Positions 53,292-63,813 of a stretch of 64,000 bases of DNA are shown piece by piece. The notes below the pieces were generated by a model. It was given only the letters and a program-made list of their open reading frames with translations, did not search any database and was not told the origin of the DNA. The position numbers and the translations under genes are program-made. Source of the DNA: Sulfitobacter brevis (lineage in GTDB: Bacteria; Pseudomonadota; Alphaproteobacteria; Rhodobacterales; Rhodobacteraceae); the NCBI RefSeq assembly GCF_900112755.1, contig NZ_FOMW01000001.1, positions 372,001 through 436,000 on the forward strand, written 5' to 3'. Every line of letters starts with the position of its first letter. Position 1 is the stretch's first letter.

Positions 53292-53996
53292 TCAGGACAG
53301 CTCGAACATCCGTTTGGCGTGTAGGAATGCCTCGCGTTTCACCTCTGCCTTGGCTTCGGCGTCGTCGTCCTTGCCCCATTGCTCCGCCTGCCAGATCTCG
53401 TCCAGCCGCGAGATATCCCACAATTGACCGGCATCGTGACCGCCACGCGCGGCAGCAAACCCCAAGATCAGAGAGCCCGACAGGCTGACCAGATCATGAA
53501 AGGCGGCCAGCTGAAAATCACTCAGCGCATGGGTCTGAGCCGACAAAGCGGCCAGCGCATCGACGTCTTGGGGCTTGTGGACAATCCCAGTGCGCGGCTC
53601 AAGGCGCACGCCCAGCTCCGCCTCGGCCCAATCCAGCATCGGATCCCAAGCCGCAGCTTCGCGCGCCACCAGTTCAGCGGGAGCCTCTGCGCGGTAGCAG
53701 AGCAGATCACTATCCCCGTACGCCGCGAGCATCTCGGCCACTTCGGCGTGTTGTGTCGCGACCTTATCCAACGCCGCATTCGCGGTTTTGGTCACCGGCA
53801 TGGTGTCGGGCTTGATCACCCCCTCCTGCGCCTGCCATTCGGCGGCAACCGCATGGGCCATCGCCTCTGTCGGCAGGATCAACGGGCGTTTGGCAGGGGT
53901 GCGGATCGGGCGGCCATCCAGCTCCACTGTAAAGCCGTTCTCGGCGGGCACCACGGCGGCCTCGGTCCAGAACCGTTTCATCTTCCAATCGCTCAT
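53292..53996 (-). CDS. ATP12 family F1-ATPase assembly chaperone
   Basis: This 234-residue protein matches the ATP12 family (MKRFWTEAAVVPAENGFTVE at the start, then LDGRPIRTPAKRPLI), which binds the F1 alpha subunit during assembly in mitochondria; the alphaproteobacterial homologues are thought to act alike. The start at ATG 53996 (MSDWKMKRFW) is preferred to the longer frame to 54068, which would overlap the pseudouridine synthase gene. No atp genes are in the window. Confidence 0.87.
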   Translation of the reverse strand: MSDWKMKRFWTEAAVVPAENGFTVELDGRPIRTPAKRPLILPTEAMAHAVAAEWQAQEGVIKPDTMPVTKTANAALDKVATQHAEVAEMLAAYGDSDLLCYRAEAPAELVAREAAAWDPMLDWAEAELGVRLEPRTGIVHKPQDVDALAALSAQTHALSDFQLAAFHDLVSLSGSLILGFAAARGGHDAGQLWDISRLDEIWQAEQWGKDDDAEAKAEVKREAFLHAKRMFELS

Positions 53997-54030
53997 CGCA
54001 ATGACAGCTCTTTGTGCGCGCCAGCCGCCA

Positions 54031-55080
54031 TTACCCCCAATCCTCCTCGAACGGGTCGTCGGGCACATCTGACGGTGCCCATTGGAAGGTCTCCCATGTG
54101 CGGGCCATATGATCGGGCAGTGGCGCGATCAGTTGCAGCCGCGCTTTGGTGACAGGGTGCTCAAGCGACAGCGAGCGGGCATGAAGGTGCAGCTTTTTCG
54201 AGATGTCGCCGCCCAGCTGTGCGCCCCAGCCGTCGCCCATGTTGTCCTGCCCCGACCCACCATATTTGCCATCCCCGACAATCGGGTGCCCGATCTCGGC
54301 CATATGCGCCCGCAACTGGTGCGTCCGGCCCGTGACGGGGATCAACGCGGCCCAACAGGTGCGCGTACCGGCCTGCGCGAGCACGGCATAGTCAGTGGTC
54401 GCGCGCTTGGCACCTTCGGTGCTGTCGACCTCATTGGGGTGCACAGCAATCATCTTTTCACCTTCACCGCGGGCGCCGTGGCCGCCCGCCTTCATCAAGC
54501 CAAACTTGATGGTGCCGTTTTTCGGATGCGGCACACCTGCGATGGCAGCCCAGTAAATCTTGCGGGTTTGGCGGTGCCGGAAGCTCGACGTAAGAGCCGC
54601 CGCAATCGACCGCGTGCGCGCCATGATCAGAACGCCCGAGGTATCCTTGTCCAACCGGTGCACCAAGCGGGGCTTTTCATCCAGATCAAACATCAGCGCC
54701 TCGGCCAGCGCATCAACATGGCGGTCCGATTGGCCCGACCCACCTTGTACTGGCAAGCCCGGAGGTTTGTTCAGCGCGATGATGTAATCGTCGCGGTAAA
54801 TCACGCAAGACCGGATGAATTTCGCATCGGCATCCGACACCCGCGTGCGTTTGGGCGGCGACGGCGCTTCGGTATCGGGCAGTGGCGGCACCCGCACCTG
54901 CTGGCCGACCTCAAGGCGCGTATTGGCTTTGACCCGCCCGCCATCGACGCGGATATCGCCTTTGCGACACAGCTTCTCGATATGCCCCTGATTGATCAGC
55001 GGAAACTTGCGCTTGAACCAGCGGTCCAACCGCTGCTCCCCGTCGCCATCCTCGACCGTCAAAATCTGAACCCTGCTCAT
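54031..55080 (-). CDS. RluA family pseudouridine synthase (RluC-like)
   Basis: The 349-residue enzyme has an N-terminal S4 RNA-binding domain (QRLDRWFKRKFPLINQGHIE, residues about 17-36) and the catalytic motif HRLDKDTSGVL with the active Asp (residues about 141-151). It modifies uridines in 23S rRNA, most likely the RluC positions. Its start overlaps the crcB end by 4 bases. Confidence 0.9.
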   Translation of the reverse strand: MSRVQILTVEDGDGEQRLDRWFKRKFPLINQGHIEKLCRKGDIRVDGGRVKANTRLEVGQQVRVPPLPDTEAPSPPKRTRVSDADAKFIRSCVIYRDDYIIALNKPPGLPVQGGSGQSDRHVDALAEALMFDLDEKPRLVHRLDKDTSGVLIMARTRSIAAALTSSFRHRQTRKIYWAAIAGVPHPKNGTIKFGLMKAGGHGARGEGEKMIAVHPNEVDSTEGAKRATTDYAVLAQAGTRTCWAALIPVTGRTHQLRAHMAEIGHPIVGDGKYGGSGQDNMGDGWGAQLGGDISKKLHLHARSLSLEHPVTKARLQLIAPLPDHMARTWETFQWAPSDVPDDPFEEDWG

Positions 55081-55457
55081 GCGAATATACCCCGTGCGAG
55101 CCAGAGGCCCAATGTTAGTCCCAAAACCGATAGCACCACCGAGGCCAACACATAAAGCGCGGCATTGGTGATCTGCCCTCGTTCAATCAAATTCACCGTC
55201 TCCAGCGAAAACGCCGAAAAGGTCGTAAAGCCCCCCAACACCCCCGTCATCACCAGCGGGCTCAAATGGGTCAGCCCGCGATGCGCAGCGGCGACCACAA
55301 AAACACCCATCAGAAACGACCCGATAATATTAACCGTGACGATCGCCAGCGGAAAGTCGGTCGGCCCCGTCAGGCGCATCACGCCCACGCCAAACAGATA
55401 GCGCAGCGTAGCACCGACAGCGCCACCAAGGGCAACAAGGGACATGGTTGAAATCAT
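55077..55457 (-). CDS. crcB: Fluoride efflux channel
   Basis: This 126-residue membrane protein has four spans and the Fluc motifs GGAVGATLRY near residue 9, NIIGSFLMG near 43 and GGFTTFSAFS near 73. ATG 55457 has AGGGG upstream and is chosen over GTG 55463. It is 32 bases after rarA, too close for a fluoride riboswitch, so expression is probably constitutive with its neighbours. Confidence 0.93.
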   Translation of the reverse strand: MISTMSLVALGGAVGATLRYLFGVGVMRLTGPTDFPLAIVTVNIIGSFLMGVFVVAAAHRGLTHLSPLVMTGVLGGFTTFSAFSLETVNLIERGQITNAALYVLASVVLSVLGLTLGLWLARGIFA

Positions 55458-55488
55458 CCGCACCCCTTCGCGCTTGCACCGCGCAGAG

Positions 55489-56796
55489 TCAAGTTTTGCG
55501 CTTGGCCCGCAGCCCTGAAAAATAATCGAGCCGCTTTTTCAAGTCACGCTCGAACCCGCGCTCGACAGGCTGGTAGAGCGTCGGACGGGCCATGGTTTCG
55601 GGGAAATAGTCCTGCCCCGAGAACCCGTCCTCTGCGTCATGGTCATAAGCATAGCCCGCGCCAAAGCCCTGTTCCTTCATCATCTTGGTCGGCGCATTCA
55701 GAATATGCTTCGGCGGCGGCTCCGATCCGGTTTCGCGTGCGGCCTTGCGCGCGCCCTTATAGGCCACATAGCCCGCGTTGGATTTCGGTGCGAGCGCCAG
55801 ATAGGTTACCGCCTGCGCCAAGGCCAGCTCCCCTTCGGGACTGCCAAGCCGCTCGTATGTCTCCCAACTTTGTAAACAAAACGCCTGCGCTTGTGGGTCG
55901 GCAAGACCAATGTCTTCTACCGCCATCCGCGTAATGCGCCGCGCCAGATAGCGCGGATCTTCGCCGCCCTCCAACATCCGCGCAAACCAGTAAAGCGCCG
56001 CATCAGGGTCGGAGCCGCGCACCGATTTATGCAGCGCCGAGATCAGATTGTAATGCGCGTCGCCGCCTTTGTCGTATTGCGCGGCCCGGCGCATCAGCCG
56101 TTTGGCCAGTGCCGCTTTGTCCAGCGTTCCCGCAACTTTCGATGCCGCCACCTGCTCAATCAGGTTCAACAGGGCGCGCCCGTCACCATCGGCCATGTCC
56201 AACAGTGTCTCGCGCGCTTCGGGCTCCAGCGGCAGCGGCTTGTCCAACTCGCCCTCGGCCCGCTGCGCCAATTGTTCCAGATCTTCATGCGACAGCCGTT
56301 CTAGCACCAAAACCTGCGCGCGGCTCAACACGGCCGCGTTTAATTCAAAACTCGGGTTTTCGGTGGTGGCGCCAACCAAAAGGATGGTGCCATCTTCCAT
56401 ATGCGGCAGAAAGCCGTCTTGCTGCGCCTTGTTGAAACGGTGAATTTCATCAACGAACAGCAGCGTCCCCTGCCCCGTGCGCCGCCGCAGTTTGGCGGCC
56501 TCGAACACCTTGCGCAGTTCCGGCACGCCGGAGAATATCGCGCTGATCTGGACAAAATGCAGATCAGTCTCATCTGCCAGCAACCGCGCGATGGTGGTTT
56601 TGCCAACGCCCGGCGGCCCCCAGAAAATCAGCGACGACAAGCTTCCCGCCGCAAGCATCGCCGTAAGCGGCGCCTCGGATCCTAATACCTTCTGCTGTCC
56701 GATCACTTCCGCCAAAGTCTTGGGCCGCAACCGGTCAGCGAGGGGGCGGTGCAGATTTTCCGCGGGAGCCGCTCCACTGTCGAAAAGATCCGCCAT
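55489..56796 (-). CDS. rarA: Replication-associated recombination protein A
   Basis: The 435-residue AAA+ ATPase acts at stalled replication forks. Walker A is GPPGVGKTT, Walker B is VDEIHRFNKAQQD and the C-terminal MgsA region is present (KHILNAPTKMMKE). It begins 2 bases after the end of the Deg-type protease gene. Confidence 0.94.
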   Translation of the reverse strand: MADLFDSGAAPAENLHRPLADRLRPKTLAEVIGQQKVLGSEAPLTAMLAAGSLSSLIFWGPPGVGKTTIARLLADETDLHFVQISAIFSGVPELRKVFEAAKLRRRTGQGTLLFVDEIHRFNKAQQDGFLPHMEDGTILLVGATTENPSFELNAAVLSRAQVLVLERLSHEDLEQLAQRAEGELDKPLPLEPEARETLLDMADGDGRALLNLIEQVAASKVAGTLDKAALAKRLMRRAAQYDKGGDAHYNLISALHKSVRGSDPDAALYWFARMLEGGEDPRYLARRITRMAVEDIGLADPQAQAFCLQSWETYERLGSPEGELALAQAVTYLALAPKSNAGYVAYKGARKAARETGSEPPPKHILNAPTKMMKEQGFGAGYAYDHDAEDGFSGQDYFPETMARPTLYQPVERGFERDLKKRLDYFSGLRAKRKT

Positions 56797-56798
56797 GA

Positions 56799-58175
56799 TC
56801 AGACCCGAAACCGCAGCGATAGCCGCCTGTCGCCACGCTGAATCATCATCTGGACCCGCTTTTGCCGACTATTTAAAAGCCGCCCGACCTGATCTGGATG
56901 CGTGACCTCAACACCGTTGACCGCCAAGATTACATCGCCGCTCCGGATCCCGATCCGCGGTGCCAAAGGCCCCGCCTCGGCCACCACCACTCCCATGGTT
57001 TCCAGCGGCAAGTTCATCTCGGAGATCACCGCCGGATTGATCCGCGACAGGACCAAACCTGGCAACACGCTGCGATCACTGAAGGTCCGCAGATCACGCG
57101 GCGGTTGATCGGGGGCGGCGATCAGATCGACTTGCATCGTGCCGCTCGCGCCATTGCGAAGATAGGCGATCTCGGCAGCGCGGCCCAGCCCCGCCACGCT
57201 CATCCGGTAGACCATTTCCGCAGGCGTGTGCACGGGCTGGCCGTCCACCGCGATGATCACATCGCCAACCTGAAGCCCTGCAGTACGAAACGGGCTGGCC
57301 GCATGCAGTCCCGAAACGATGATCCCTCCTGCCCGATCAAGCCCCAAGGGAGCTGCCATATCACTGTCTACCGGCTGCCCGCTGATTCCCGCCCAAGGCC
57401 GGCCAAACGCCACCTCGCCTGCCCGCGCCTGCGCCACGAAGGCGGAGACGAGGTCAGCAGGGATCGCAAAGCCGATCCCGTTTGACCCGCCCGAGCGCGT
57501 CAAGATCGAGGTGTTGATTCCGATCAACCGCCCCGCCACATCAATCAAGGCACCGCCCGAGTTCCCGGGGTTGATCGGCGCATCGGTCTGGATGAAATAC
57601 CCCAAGCCGGAATTGCCTCCGCCCGCGCCTGACCGCGCCAGACCCGACACGATCCCGCTGGTAACGGTTTGGCCAACCCCGAACGGATTGCCGATCGCCA
57701 GTGCAAGCTCGCCCACCTCAACCGTCTCGCTTTCGCGCAATGCTAGAAATGGCAAGGGTTCCGGCGCTTCAATTTTGAGGATCGCAAGGTCCGCATCCGC
57801 ATCCCCCAACAAAACTTTGGCAATGAACTCGCGCCTGTCATTCAAAACAACGCGGATTTCCGTCGCCATCCCCACCACATGATAATTCGATACGACAATA
57901 CCGTCCGCCGATAGGATCACCCCTGACCCCAGAGAGTTCTGCACCCGAGGCTTCTCAGAAAACGGATCGCGAAAGAACCGCTCGAAGAACGGATCAGATT
58001 GCAGGGGCGTACGCTGCGGCGCGGTCATGATCTTGGCATAGATGTTGACCACCGCAGGGGCGGCCTCTTTGACCAAGGGGACAAAGCTCAACTGCATCTG
58101 CGCAGCGGATTGCGGAACTGGCTGTGCCGACAATGGCAGGCCCAACAGCATCAAAAGGATAAGTGTATATTTCAT
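56799..58175 (-). CDS. Deg/HtrA family periplasmic serine protease
   Basis: The 458-residue protein has a signal peptide (MKYTLILLMLLGLPLSA), a trypsin-like domain with His99 (NYHVVG), Asp129 (DADLAIL) and Ser206 (GNSGGAL), and two PDZ domains (residues about 255-345 and 365-455). The complete triad indicates an active DegP/DegQ-type protease. The start at 58175 precedes the signal peptide; the longer frame is inside the terminator region. Confidence 0.93.
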   Translation of the reverse strand: MKYTLILLMLLGLPLSAQPVPQSAAQMQLSFVPLVKEAAPAVVNIYAKIMTAPQRTPLQSDPFFERFFRDPFSEKPRVQNSLGSGVILSADGIVVSNYHVVGMATEIRVVLNDRREFIAKVLLGDADADLAILKIEAPEPLPFLALRESETVEVGELALAIGNPFGVGQTVTSGIVSGLARSGAGGGNSGLGYFIQTDAPINPGNSGGALIDVAGRLIGINTSILTRSGGSNGIGFAIPADLVSAFVAQARAGEVAFGRPWAGISGQPVDSDMAAPLGLDRAGGIIVSGLHAASPFRTAGLQVGDVIIAVDGQPVHTPAEMVYRMSVAGLGRAAEIAYLRNGASGTMQVDLIAAPDQPPRDLRTFSDRSVLPGLVLSRINPAVISEMNLPLETMGVVVAEAGPLAPRIGIRSGDVILAVNGVEVTHPDQVGRLLNSRQKRVQMMIQRGDRRLSLRFRV

Positions 58176-58250
58176 AGCCCATGATATGCGCAGCCAAACT
58201 GGCGGGCGCAACACCCCTCCTCTTTTCGACCCAAAATATCCCGACGCAGC

Positions 58251-58285
58251 CGCAAAAACAAAAAGCCCCGCACATTGGCGGGGCT
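58251..58285 (-). terminator. Intrinsic terminator of the ribosomal operon after rplQ
   Basis: On the minus strand an 8-bp stem (AGCCCCGC/GCGGGGCT) is followed by TTTTTGTTTTTG, a classical Rho-independent terminator 27 bases after the rplQ stop. Confidence 0.85.
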
Positions 58286-58311
58286 CTTCGGGGCGCAATA
58301 TGCGGCCTTGA

Positions 58312-58731
58312 TTATTCGCCAGCAGCCTCGGCTGCGGCCAGACGGGCTTTGTCGCCAGCGCCTTTGGCATCGCGGTCACGATCCACAAACTCGATGATCG
58401 CCATCGGTGCCATATCACCATAGCGGAACCCGGCTTTCAGGACGCGGACATAGCCACCCTGACGGTCTTTGTAGCGTGGTCCGAGAATTTCGAACAGTTT
58501 CGCGACGTACTGGTCTTCTTTCAGCTTGGACGCTGCCTGACGACGGGCGTGCAGATCGCCGCGTTTGGCCAGCGTGATCAGCTTTTCGATGATCGGACGC
58601 AGTTCCTTGGCTTTCGGCAAGGTTGTCTTGATTTGCTCATGTTCAATGAGCGAGCCTGCCATGTTAGCCCAGAGCGCCTTGCGGTGCTCATGAGTACGAT
58701 TCAGGCGGCGGTATCCACGTGCGTGACGCAT
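58312..58731 (-). CDS. rplQ: 50S ribosomal protein L17
   Basis: The 139-residue protein starts [20 protein letters not shown], the L17 signature, and has an alphaproteobacterial C-terminal extension. It is the last gene of the alpha operon, after rpoA. Confidence 0.96.
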   Translation of the reverse strand: MRHARGYRRLNRTHEHRKALWANMAGSLIEHEQIKTTLPKAKELRPIIEKLITLAKRGDLHARRQAASKLKEDQYVAKLFEILGPRYKDRQGGYVRVLKAGFRYGDMAPMAIIEFVDRDRDAKGAGDKARLAAAEAAGE

Positions 58732-58830
58732 TTTCTATCTCCAAATATGCCCTCTACGGGCCGTTTTACTTTGTCCGGCTGGCGTGCGTAGCGCCAACTC
58801 TCCTTGGGGCAAATGCCCGGTCGTCCAAAA

Positions 58831-58850
58831 GGGTGGGCTGTGACCCACCC
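58831..58850 (-). terminator. Hairpin between rpoA and rplQ
   Basis: A 7-bp stem (GGGTGGG/CCCACCC) with a 6-base loop and a TTTT tail on the minus strand lies 8 bases after the rpoA stop. It probably attenuates rather than ends transcription, because rplQ normally belongs to the same operon. Confidence 0.55.
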
Positions 58851-58858
58851 CTTATTTC

Positions 58859-59875
58859 TTAGAACGAATCTTCAAACTTCTTGGCGAGGTCTTCGATGTT
58901 GTCCGGTGGCCAGTCCTCGACGTCCATGCCGAGGTGCAGACCCATACCTGACAGCACTTCCTTGATCTCGTTCAAGGACTTGCGGCCAAAGTTCGGCGTG
59001 CGCAGCATTTCGGCTTCGGTCTTCTGGATCAAATCGCCGATATAGACGATGTTGTCGTTCTTCAGGCAGTTTGCCGAACGAACAGACAGTTCCAGCTCGT
59101 CGACCTTCTTGAGCAACAGCGGGTTGAATTCCAGACCGTCGTCGTCGTCCTGACGCGATGCGGATTCAGGCTCGTCGAAGTTCACGAAGATGCCCAGCTG
59201 GTCCTGCAGGATGCGTGCAGCAAAAGCCACCGCGTCATCCGGCGTGATTGACCCGTCGGTCTCCACTTTCATGGTCAGCTTATCATAATCCAGAACCTGT
59301 CCCTCACGGGTAGGCTGGACGTCATAGCTGACCTTCTTGACCGGCGAATAGATGGCGTCGATCGGGATCAGGCCGATAGGCGCATCTTCCGGCTTGTTCT
59401 TTTCAGCCGAAACATAGCCCTTACCGGTGTTCACGGTCAGCTCCATGTACACGTCCGCACCATCGTCGAGGTGGCAGATTACGTGCTCACGGTTCAGAAT
59501 TTCGATACCGGCAGATTCGGAGATGTCACCCGCAGTGACAACGCCCGGACCTTTGGCAGAGATCGACAGGCGCTTTGGCCCTTCGACTTCCATACGGATG
59601 GAAACGCCTTTGAGGTTCAGGATGATGTCGGTCACGTCTTCACGCACACCGGCCACGGAGGAAAACTCGTGCAGCACGTTGTCGATTTGTACAGAGGTGA
59701 TCGCGGCCCCCTGAAGCGAGCTCATCAGCACGCGACGCAGGGCGTTGCCCATTGTCAAACCAAAGCCGCGCTCAAGCGGCTCGGCCATCACGGTGGCCTG
59801 ACGGGCCGGGTCGTTGCCCGGCTTGACGTCCAATTGTTGTGGCTTGATCAGTTCAGCCCAGTTTTTGTGGATCAT
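58859..59875 (-). CDS. rpoA: RNA polymerase alpha subunit
   Basis: The 338-residue protein has the assembly domain ([20 protein letters not shown]) and the C-terminal DNA-binding domain ([20 protein letters not shown]). The start at ATG 59875 ([10 protein letters not shown]) is the conserved one; the longer frame is the rpsK-rpoA gap. Confidence 0.97.
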   Translation of the reverse strand: MIHKNWAELIKPQQLDVKPGNDPARQATVMAEPLERGFGLTMGNALRRVLMSSLQGAAITSVQIDNVLHEFSSVAGVREDVTDIILNLKGVSIRMEVEGPKRLSISAKGPGVVTAGDISESAGIEILNREHVICHLDDGADVYMELTVNTGKGYVSAEKNKPEDAPIGLIPIDAIYSPVKKVSYDVQPTREGQVLDYDKLTMKVETDGSITPDDAVAFAARILQDQLGIFVNFDEPESASRQDDDDGLEFNPLLLKKVDELELSVRSANCLKNDNIVYIGDLIQKTEAEMLRTPNFGRKSLNEIKEVLSGMGLHLGMDVEDWPPDNIEDLAKKFEDSF

Positions 59876-59946
59876 GCGTCCCTCCATCCTAGTCCGCGCC
59901 CCATGTCCAGACGGCACAAACGCTCGAGGTTTCAAAAATGCGGAGT

Positions 59947-59972
59947 GGGGCCGCGCGTCACCACGCGGCCCC
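59947..59972 (-). terminator. Hairpin between rpsK and rpoA
   Basis: A perfect 9-bp stem (GGGGCCGCG/CGCGGCCCC) with an 8-base loop lies 19 bases after the rpsK stop; a T-run follows some bases later on the minus strand. Partial attenuation is likely. Confidence 0.5.
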
Positions 59973-59990
59973 AAGTGGAAAATCTGTCGC

Positions 59991-60380
59991 TTAGACGCGG
60001 CGGCGCTTGGGCGGACGGCAACCGTTGTGCGCCATCGGGGTCACATCACGGATCGACGTGATGTTGAAACCGGCAGCAGCCAAGGCGCGCAGTGCGCTTT
60101 CACGGCCCGAACCGGGGCCTTGCACTTCAACTTCCAGCGTTTTCACGCCGTGGTCTTGTGCTTTGCGACCCACATCTTCAGCGGCCATCTGAGCGGCATA
60201 AGGCGTCGATTTACGCGACCCTTTGAAGCCCATGGTGCCGGCTGAGGACCATGCAATTGCGTTGCCCTGAACATCTGAGATCAGAATTTTTGTGTTGTTA
60301 AAAGAGGAGTTCACATGCGCCACACCTGCGGCGATGTTCTTGGAAACCTTCTTCTTAACGCGTGTCTTTTCACGTGCCAT
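59991..60380 (-). CDS. rpsK: 30S ribosomal protein S11
   Basis: The 129-residue protein shows the S11 pattern ([18 protein letters not shown] and the C-terminal [11 protein letters not shown]). It lies between rpsM and rpoA in the conserved order. Confidence 0.97.
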   Translation of the reverse strand: MAREKTRVKKKVSKNIAAGVAHVNSSFNNTKILISDVQGNAIAWSSAGTMGFKGSRKSTPYAAQMAAEDVGRKAQDHGVKTLEVEVQGPGSGRESALRALAAAGFNITSIRDVTPMAHNGCRPPKRRRV

Positions 60381-60395
60381 TGGTCAAACCCTCCC

Positions 60396-60764
60396 TTATT
60401 TCTTCTTACCAGCAATGGCCTTTGCGGGGCCTTTGCGAGTGCGAGCGTTGGTGTGGGTACGCTGACCACGAACCGGCAGGTTACGACGGTGGCGCAGGCC
60501 ACGGTAGCAACCAAGGTCCATCAGACGTTTGATGTTCATCTGGGTGTCGCGACGCAGGTCACCTTCGACGGTGTAATTCGCGTCGATGTGCTCGCGCACG
60601 GCCAGGACTTCAGCATCGGAAAGTTCGTTGACGCGACGTGTTTTGTCGATGCCAACAGCTTCGCAGATCGCTTCTGCGGAAGAGTTACCGATACCAGTGA
60701 TATATGTGAGGGCGATTGGAACCCGCTTTGCAGTCGGGATGTTTACGCCGGCAATACGTGCCAC
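60396..60764 (-). CDS. rpsM: 30S ribosomal protein S13
   Basis: The 122-residue protein starts [20 protein letters not shown] and carries the C-terminal [17 protein letters not shown] signature. It starts the alpha operon, 15 bases before rpsK. Confidence 0.97.
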   Translation of the reverse strand: MARIAGVNIPTAKRVPIALTYITGIGNSSAEAICEAVGIDKTRRVNELSDAEVLAVREHIDANYTVEGDLRRDTQMNIKRLMDLGCYRGLRHRRNLPVRGQRTHTNARTRKGPAKAIAGKKK

Positions 60765-61025
60765 GTGTCATGTTCCTTTTATCGTTGCGGGTCCGTTACA
60801 CCAGACCCTTTTTTCACAACATAAGCCCGAGGCGAATAGGGCGCATCGGGCTCGGCTGATCAGGTGATCTTACGGAAAAGTTTAAAGTCAAATCCGCAAT
60901 TGATTCGTCGTCGAGATGTCGCTGACTATGGGGTTTTTAATAGAGCGTCAAGACATGAGCGGGGATCGGCTTGCGAAGACGGCGCATGCCCCTCCCCAAA
61001 GCGGAAGAGGCAGCGCCGTGCCCGC

Positions 61026-61673
61026 CTATTTATCTAATACACCCGCGATGCTTTGCTTCACGGTGTCGATGGCGCCAAGCCCGTCAACAACGCTCAAAAG
61101 CTCTTTGCAGTAGTAATAACCGATCAGCGGCGAGGTCTGCTTGTAGTAGGCCATCAGGCGGGTCTTGAGACTTTCCTCGTTATCATCAGCGCGGCGCTTG
61201 AACTCGGTGCTGCCGCAGCTGGTGCATTTGCCGTTCGCAGGGATCGGTTTGGTGATGTCATTATAGACCTCACCGCAGTTGGCGCAGGTGGAACGTGCCG
61301 TGATCCGCTCGACCAATGCTTCATCATCGACCCGCATCTCGACAACCGCGTCCAGCGTTTTGCCTTGTGAGGCCATGAGCTTTGTCAAAGCATCCGCCTG
61401 CTCCAGCGTACGGGGGAAGCCATCAAAGATGAAACCGTCGTGGGTCGTATCGCTCTCAAGCTTTTCGCGGATCAGGCCGATGACGATCTCGTCGGTGACC
61501 AACTCGCCACGCGCCATTACACCCGCGACCATGTTGCCCATCTCGGTGCCAGAGTCTTTGGCTTCGCGCAGCATGTCACCAGTGCTCAGCTGGACCATGT
61601 TGCGGCCTTCAACCAAATGACGTGCTTGTGTACCTTTGCCAGCGCCCGGAGGCCCAAGTAGAATAATATTCAT
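61026..61673 (-). CDS. adk: Adenylate kinase
   Basis: The 215-residue enzyme balances ATP, ADP and AMP. The P-loop is [10 protein letters not shown] and the long LID domain carries two CxxC pairs (CANC and CTSC), so it should bind a structural metal such as zinc. Its ATG overlaps the secY stop. Confidence 0.96.
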   Translation of the reverse strand: MNIILLGPPGAGKGTQARHLVEGRNMVQLSTGDMLREAKDSGTEMGNMVAGVMARGELVTDEIVIGLIREKLESDTTHDGFIFDGFPRTLEQADALTKLMASQGKTLDAVVEMRVDDEALVERITARSTCANCGEVYNDITKPIPANGKCTSCGSTEFKRRADDNEESLKTRLMAYYKQTSPLIGYYYCKELLSVVDGLGAIDTVKQSIAGVLDK

Positions 61674-63052
61674 CGACGTACGGGGCTCCGTTTTTTCCGA
61701 GGACCTTTAGCTTTGCCGGCACCTTTGCCGCGCAGCTGGGAACGTTCAAGCAGACCTTCGTACTGGTGCGCCAGAAGATGGCTCTGGACCTGCTGGATTG
61801 TGTCCATGGTCACAGAGACCACGATCAAGACCGATGTACCGCCGAAGTAGAACGGAATGGCGAATTGACCGCGCAGGATTTCCGGAAGCAGCATCACCGC
61901 CACGAGATACCCGGAACCCAGAACAAGGATGCGGTTCACGACATATTCGAGATATTCTGAAGTCTTCTTGCCGGGCCGGATACCAGGAACGAAGCCGTTC
62001 TGGTTTTTCAGGTTTTCAGCAACCTCGTCAGGCTTAAAGCTGACGTTGAAGGTGTAGAAATAGGCGAAAAATACGATCATCGCCATGAAGAACAGCAAAT
62101 ACAGCGGCTGCCCGGGCCCGAAGTATGCAAGCAGAACCGACATGACCGGACCAGTGGAGTTGCCCGAGAAGGTGCTGATCGTGACCGGCAGCAGCAACAG
62201 CGACGACGCAAAGATCGCCGGGATAACGCCCGCGGGGTTCACTTTGATAGGCAGGTGGGACGAACCACCGTCATACATCTTCATGCCAACCTGACGCCGG
62301 GGATACTGTATGTGGATCTTGCGCAGCGCCCGCTCCATGAAGACCACGAACATGATAGTGGCGATCACCATCACCAATACGCCGATGATCACAGCAGGGC
62401 TGATCGCGCCGGAACGACCGGAGGCAAAGAATTGCGCGATCGCAGCAGGTACTTCGGCGATGATGCCGACGAAAATGATCAGCGAGATACCGTTGCCAAT
62501 GCCGCGTGCGGTGATCTGCTCGCCCAGCCACATCAGGAACATGGTGCCGCCGACCAGCGTAATCATACAAGCAGCAATGAACGAAAAGCCCATCTGGCCA
62601 TCGGCGACAATGTCACCGGCCTGAAGGCTGACCGCTAGACCATAGGATTGCAAGGTCGCCAGCGCCACGGTGCCGAAGCGCGTGTACTGGTTGATTTTCT
62701 TGCGCCCCTGCTCGCCCTCTTTTTTGAGCTGCTCAAGCGCTGGCACCATCGATGTCAACAACTGAACGATGATCGAGGCCGAGATGTAAGGCATAATGCC
62801 CAAAGCAAAGATGCCCATCCGCCCCAGCGCACCACCGGTAAACATCGAGACCATGCCGCCGATGCCCTGCCCCGCGCTGTCCATAAACTCGCGCAGTGCC
62901 GCACCGTCGATCCCCGGAACGGGAATAAAGGTGCCAAGGCGGTAAACGATCAGCAGACCAAGGGTGAACAGAATGCGGTTCCGCAAATCAGTCGCCTTGC
63001 CCAATGCGGACCAGCTTGTGTTAGCGGCCATGTTTTCGACGGCAGATACCAT
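61670..63052 (-). CDS. secY: Protein translocase subunit SecY
   Basis: This is the 460-residue pore of the Sec translocon, with about ten spans. The plug and lateral gate regions ([20 protein letters not shown], residues about 83-102) and the cytoplasmic loop with [20 protein letters not shown] (residues about 253-272) are clear. The start may be ATG 63052 or ATG 63031 (MAANTSW). A hairpin at about 63078-63107 lies upstream, between it and rplO. Confidence 0.96.
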   Translation of the reverse strand: MVSAVENMAANTSWSALGKATDLRNRILFTLGLLIVYRLGTFIPVPGIDGAALREFMDSAGQGIGGMVSMFTGGALGRMGIFALGIMPYISASIIVQLLTSMVPALEQLKKEGEQGRKKINQYTRFGTVALATLQSYGLAVSLQAGDIVADGQMGFSFIAACMITLVGGTMFLMWLGEQITARGIGNGISLIIFVGIIAEVPAAIAQFFASGRSGAISPAVIIGVLVMVIATIMFVVFMERALRKIHIQYPRRQVGMKMYDGGSSHLPIKVNPAGVIPAIFASSLLLLPVTISTFSGNSTGPVMSVLLAYFGPGQPLYLLFFMAMIVFFAYFYTFNVSFKPDEVAENLKNQNGFVPGIRPGKKTSEYLEYVVNRILVLGSGYLVAVMLLPEILRGQFAIPFYFGGTSVLIVVSVTMDTIQQVQSHLLAHQYEGLLERSQLRGKGAGKAKGPRKKRSPVRR

Positions 63053-63077
63053 GTGGGGCTCTTTTCTGTTGCGAATA

Positions 63078-63107
63078 CGCCGCCCGGCCGGTTTCCGGCG
63101 GGCGGCG
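63078..63107 (-). other. Hairpin between rplO and secY
   Basis: A perfect 9-bp stem (CGCCGCCCG/CGGGCGGCG) with an inner CCGG...CCGG dyad lies in the 116-base gap between rplO and secY. No T-run follows, so RNA stability or attenuation is a likelier role than full termination. Confidence 0.4.
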
Positions 63108-63168
63108 TTCGGGAAAACCTGAGGTTATGTAAGCGGGACAGCGCCCGCTCACAAGCCTTAAGGACGGA

Positions 63169-63651
63169 TCACTCGGCCGCTGCCGCGTCTTTTGGGGCTT
63201 TGACGGTCAATTTGCCGCCGGCCTTTTCGACCGCTTCAATGGCCGACTTGGAGGCGCCGGTCACTTGCAGTTCAAGCTTGCCGGTCACTTCGCCTTTGCC
63301 CAGCACTCGAATGCCGTCGAGCTTGCGACGCACCAGACCGGATGCAACCAACACATCCTCGTCGATGGCTTTTTTGCCGTCGATCTTGCCAGCGTCGATG
63401 AATTTCTGGATCAAACCAAGGTTAACAACGGCCCAGTCTTTGCGGTTCGGCTTGGTAAAGCCACGCTTTGGCAGACGTTGGTACAAGGGCATCTGACCGC
63501 CTTCGTAGCCATTGATCGAAACACCCGAACGGGATTTCTGACCTTTGATACCACGACCAGCAGTTTTACCCATGCCGGAGCCGGGACCACGTGCAACGCG
63601 CTTGCGCTTTTTGGTCGCGCCTGGGTTGTCGGAAAGTTCATTAAGTTTCAT
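63169..63651 (-). CDS. rplO: 50S ribosomal protein L15
   Basis: The 160-residue protein starts [20 protein letters not shown] and has [10 protein letters not shown], the L15 signature. The start at 63651 follows GGAGAAG. Upstream the expected rpmD and rpsE are not found; instead a transposase fragment begins within 165 bases. Confidence 0.95.
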   Translation of the reverse strand: MKLNELSDNPGATKKRKRVARGPGSGMGKTAGRGIKGQKSRSGVSINGYEGGQMPLYQRLPKRGFTKPNRKDWAVVNLGLIQKFIDAGKIDGKKAIDEDVLVASGLVRRKLDGIRVLGKGEVTGKLELQVTGASKSAIEAVEKAGGKLTVKAPKDAAAAE

Positions 63652-63745
63652 GTCGCTTCTCCTCTTGCCGGACATGCTCCCCAGCGACGGGAGTGAGCAG
63701 ACGCGGCGTTACGATTCTAGGCGGCACATGGAGTGCCACCGGGGG

Positions 63746-63774
63746 CGTATAGCGGGGGGGCGCTGCGGGATCAA
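63746..63774 (-). promoter_or_regulatory. Promoter-like sequence upstream of rplO
   Basis: On the minus strand TTGATC (63774-63769) and TATACG (63751-63746) are exactly 17 bases apart, about 95 bases before the rplO start and just downstream of the transposase gene end. It might drive rplO-secY-adk after separation from the upstream part of the spc operon. The spacer contains a run of seven C, and the match is only moderate. Confidence 0.35.
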
Positions 63775-63813
63775 GTGGCGAGTTTAGGGATGCCTGAAGG
63801 TGCTATACCGCTT

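Noticed and set aside
55458-55488. Fluoride riboswitch upstream of crcB
   Set aside because: Only about 31 bases separate crcB from rarA, too few for the aptamer.
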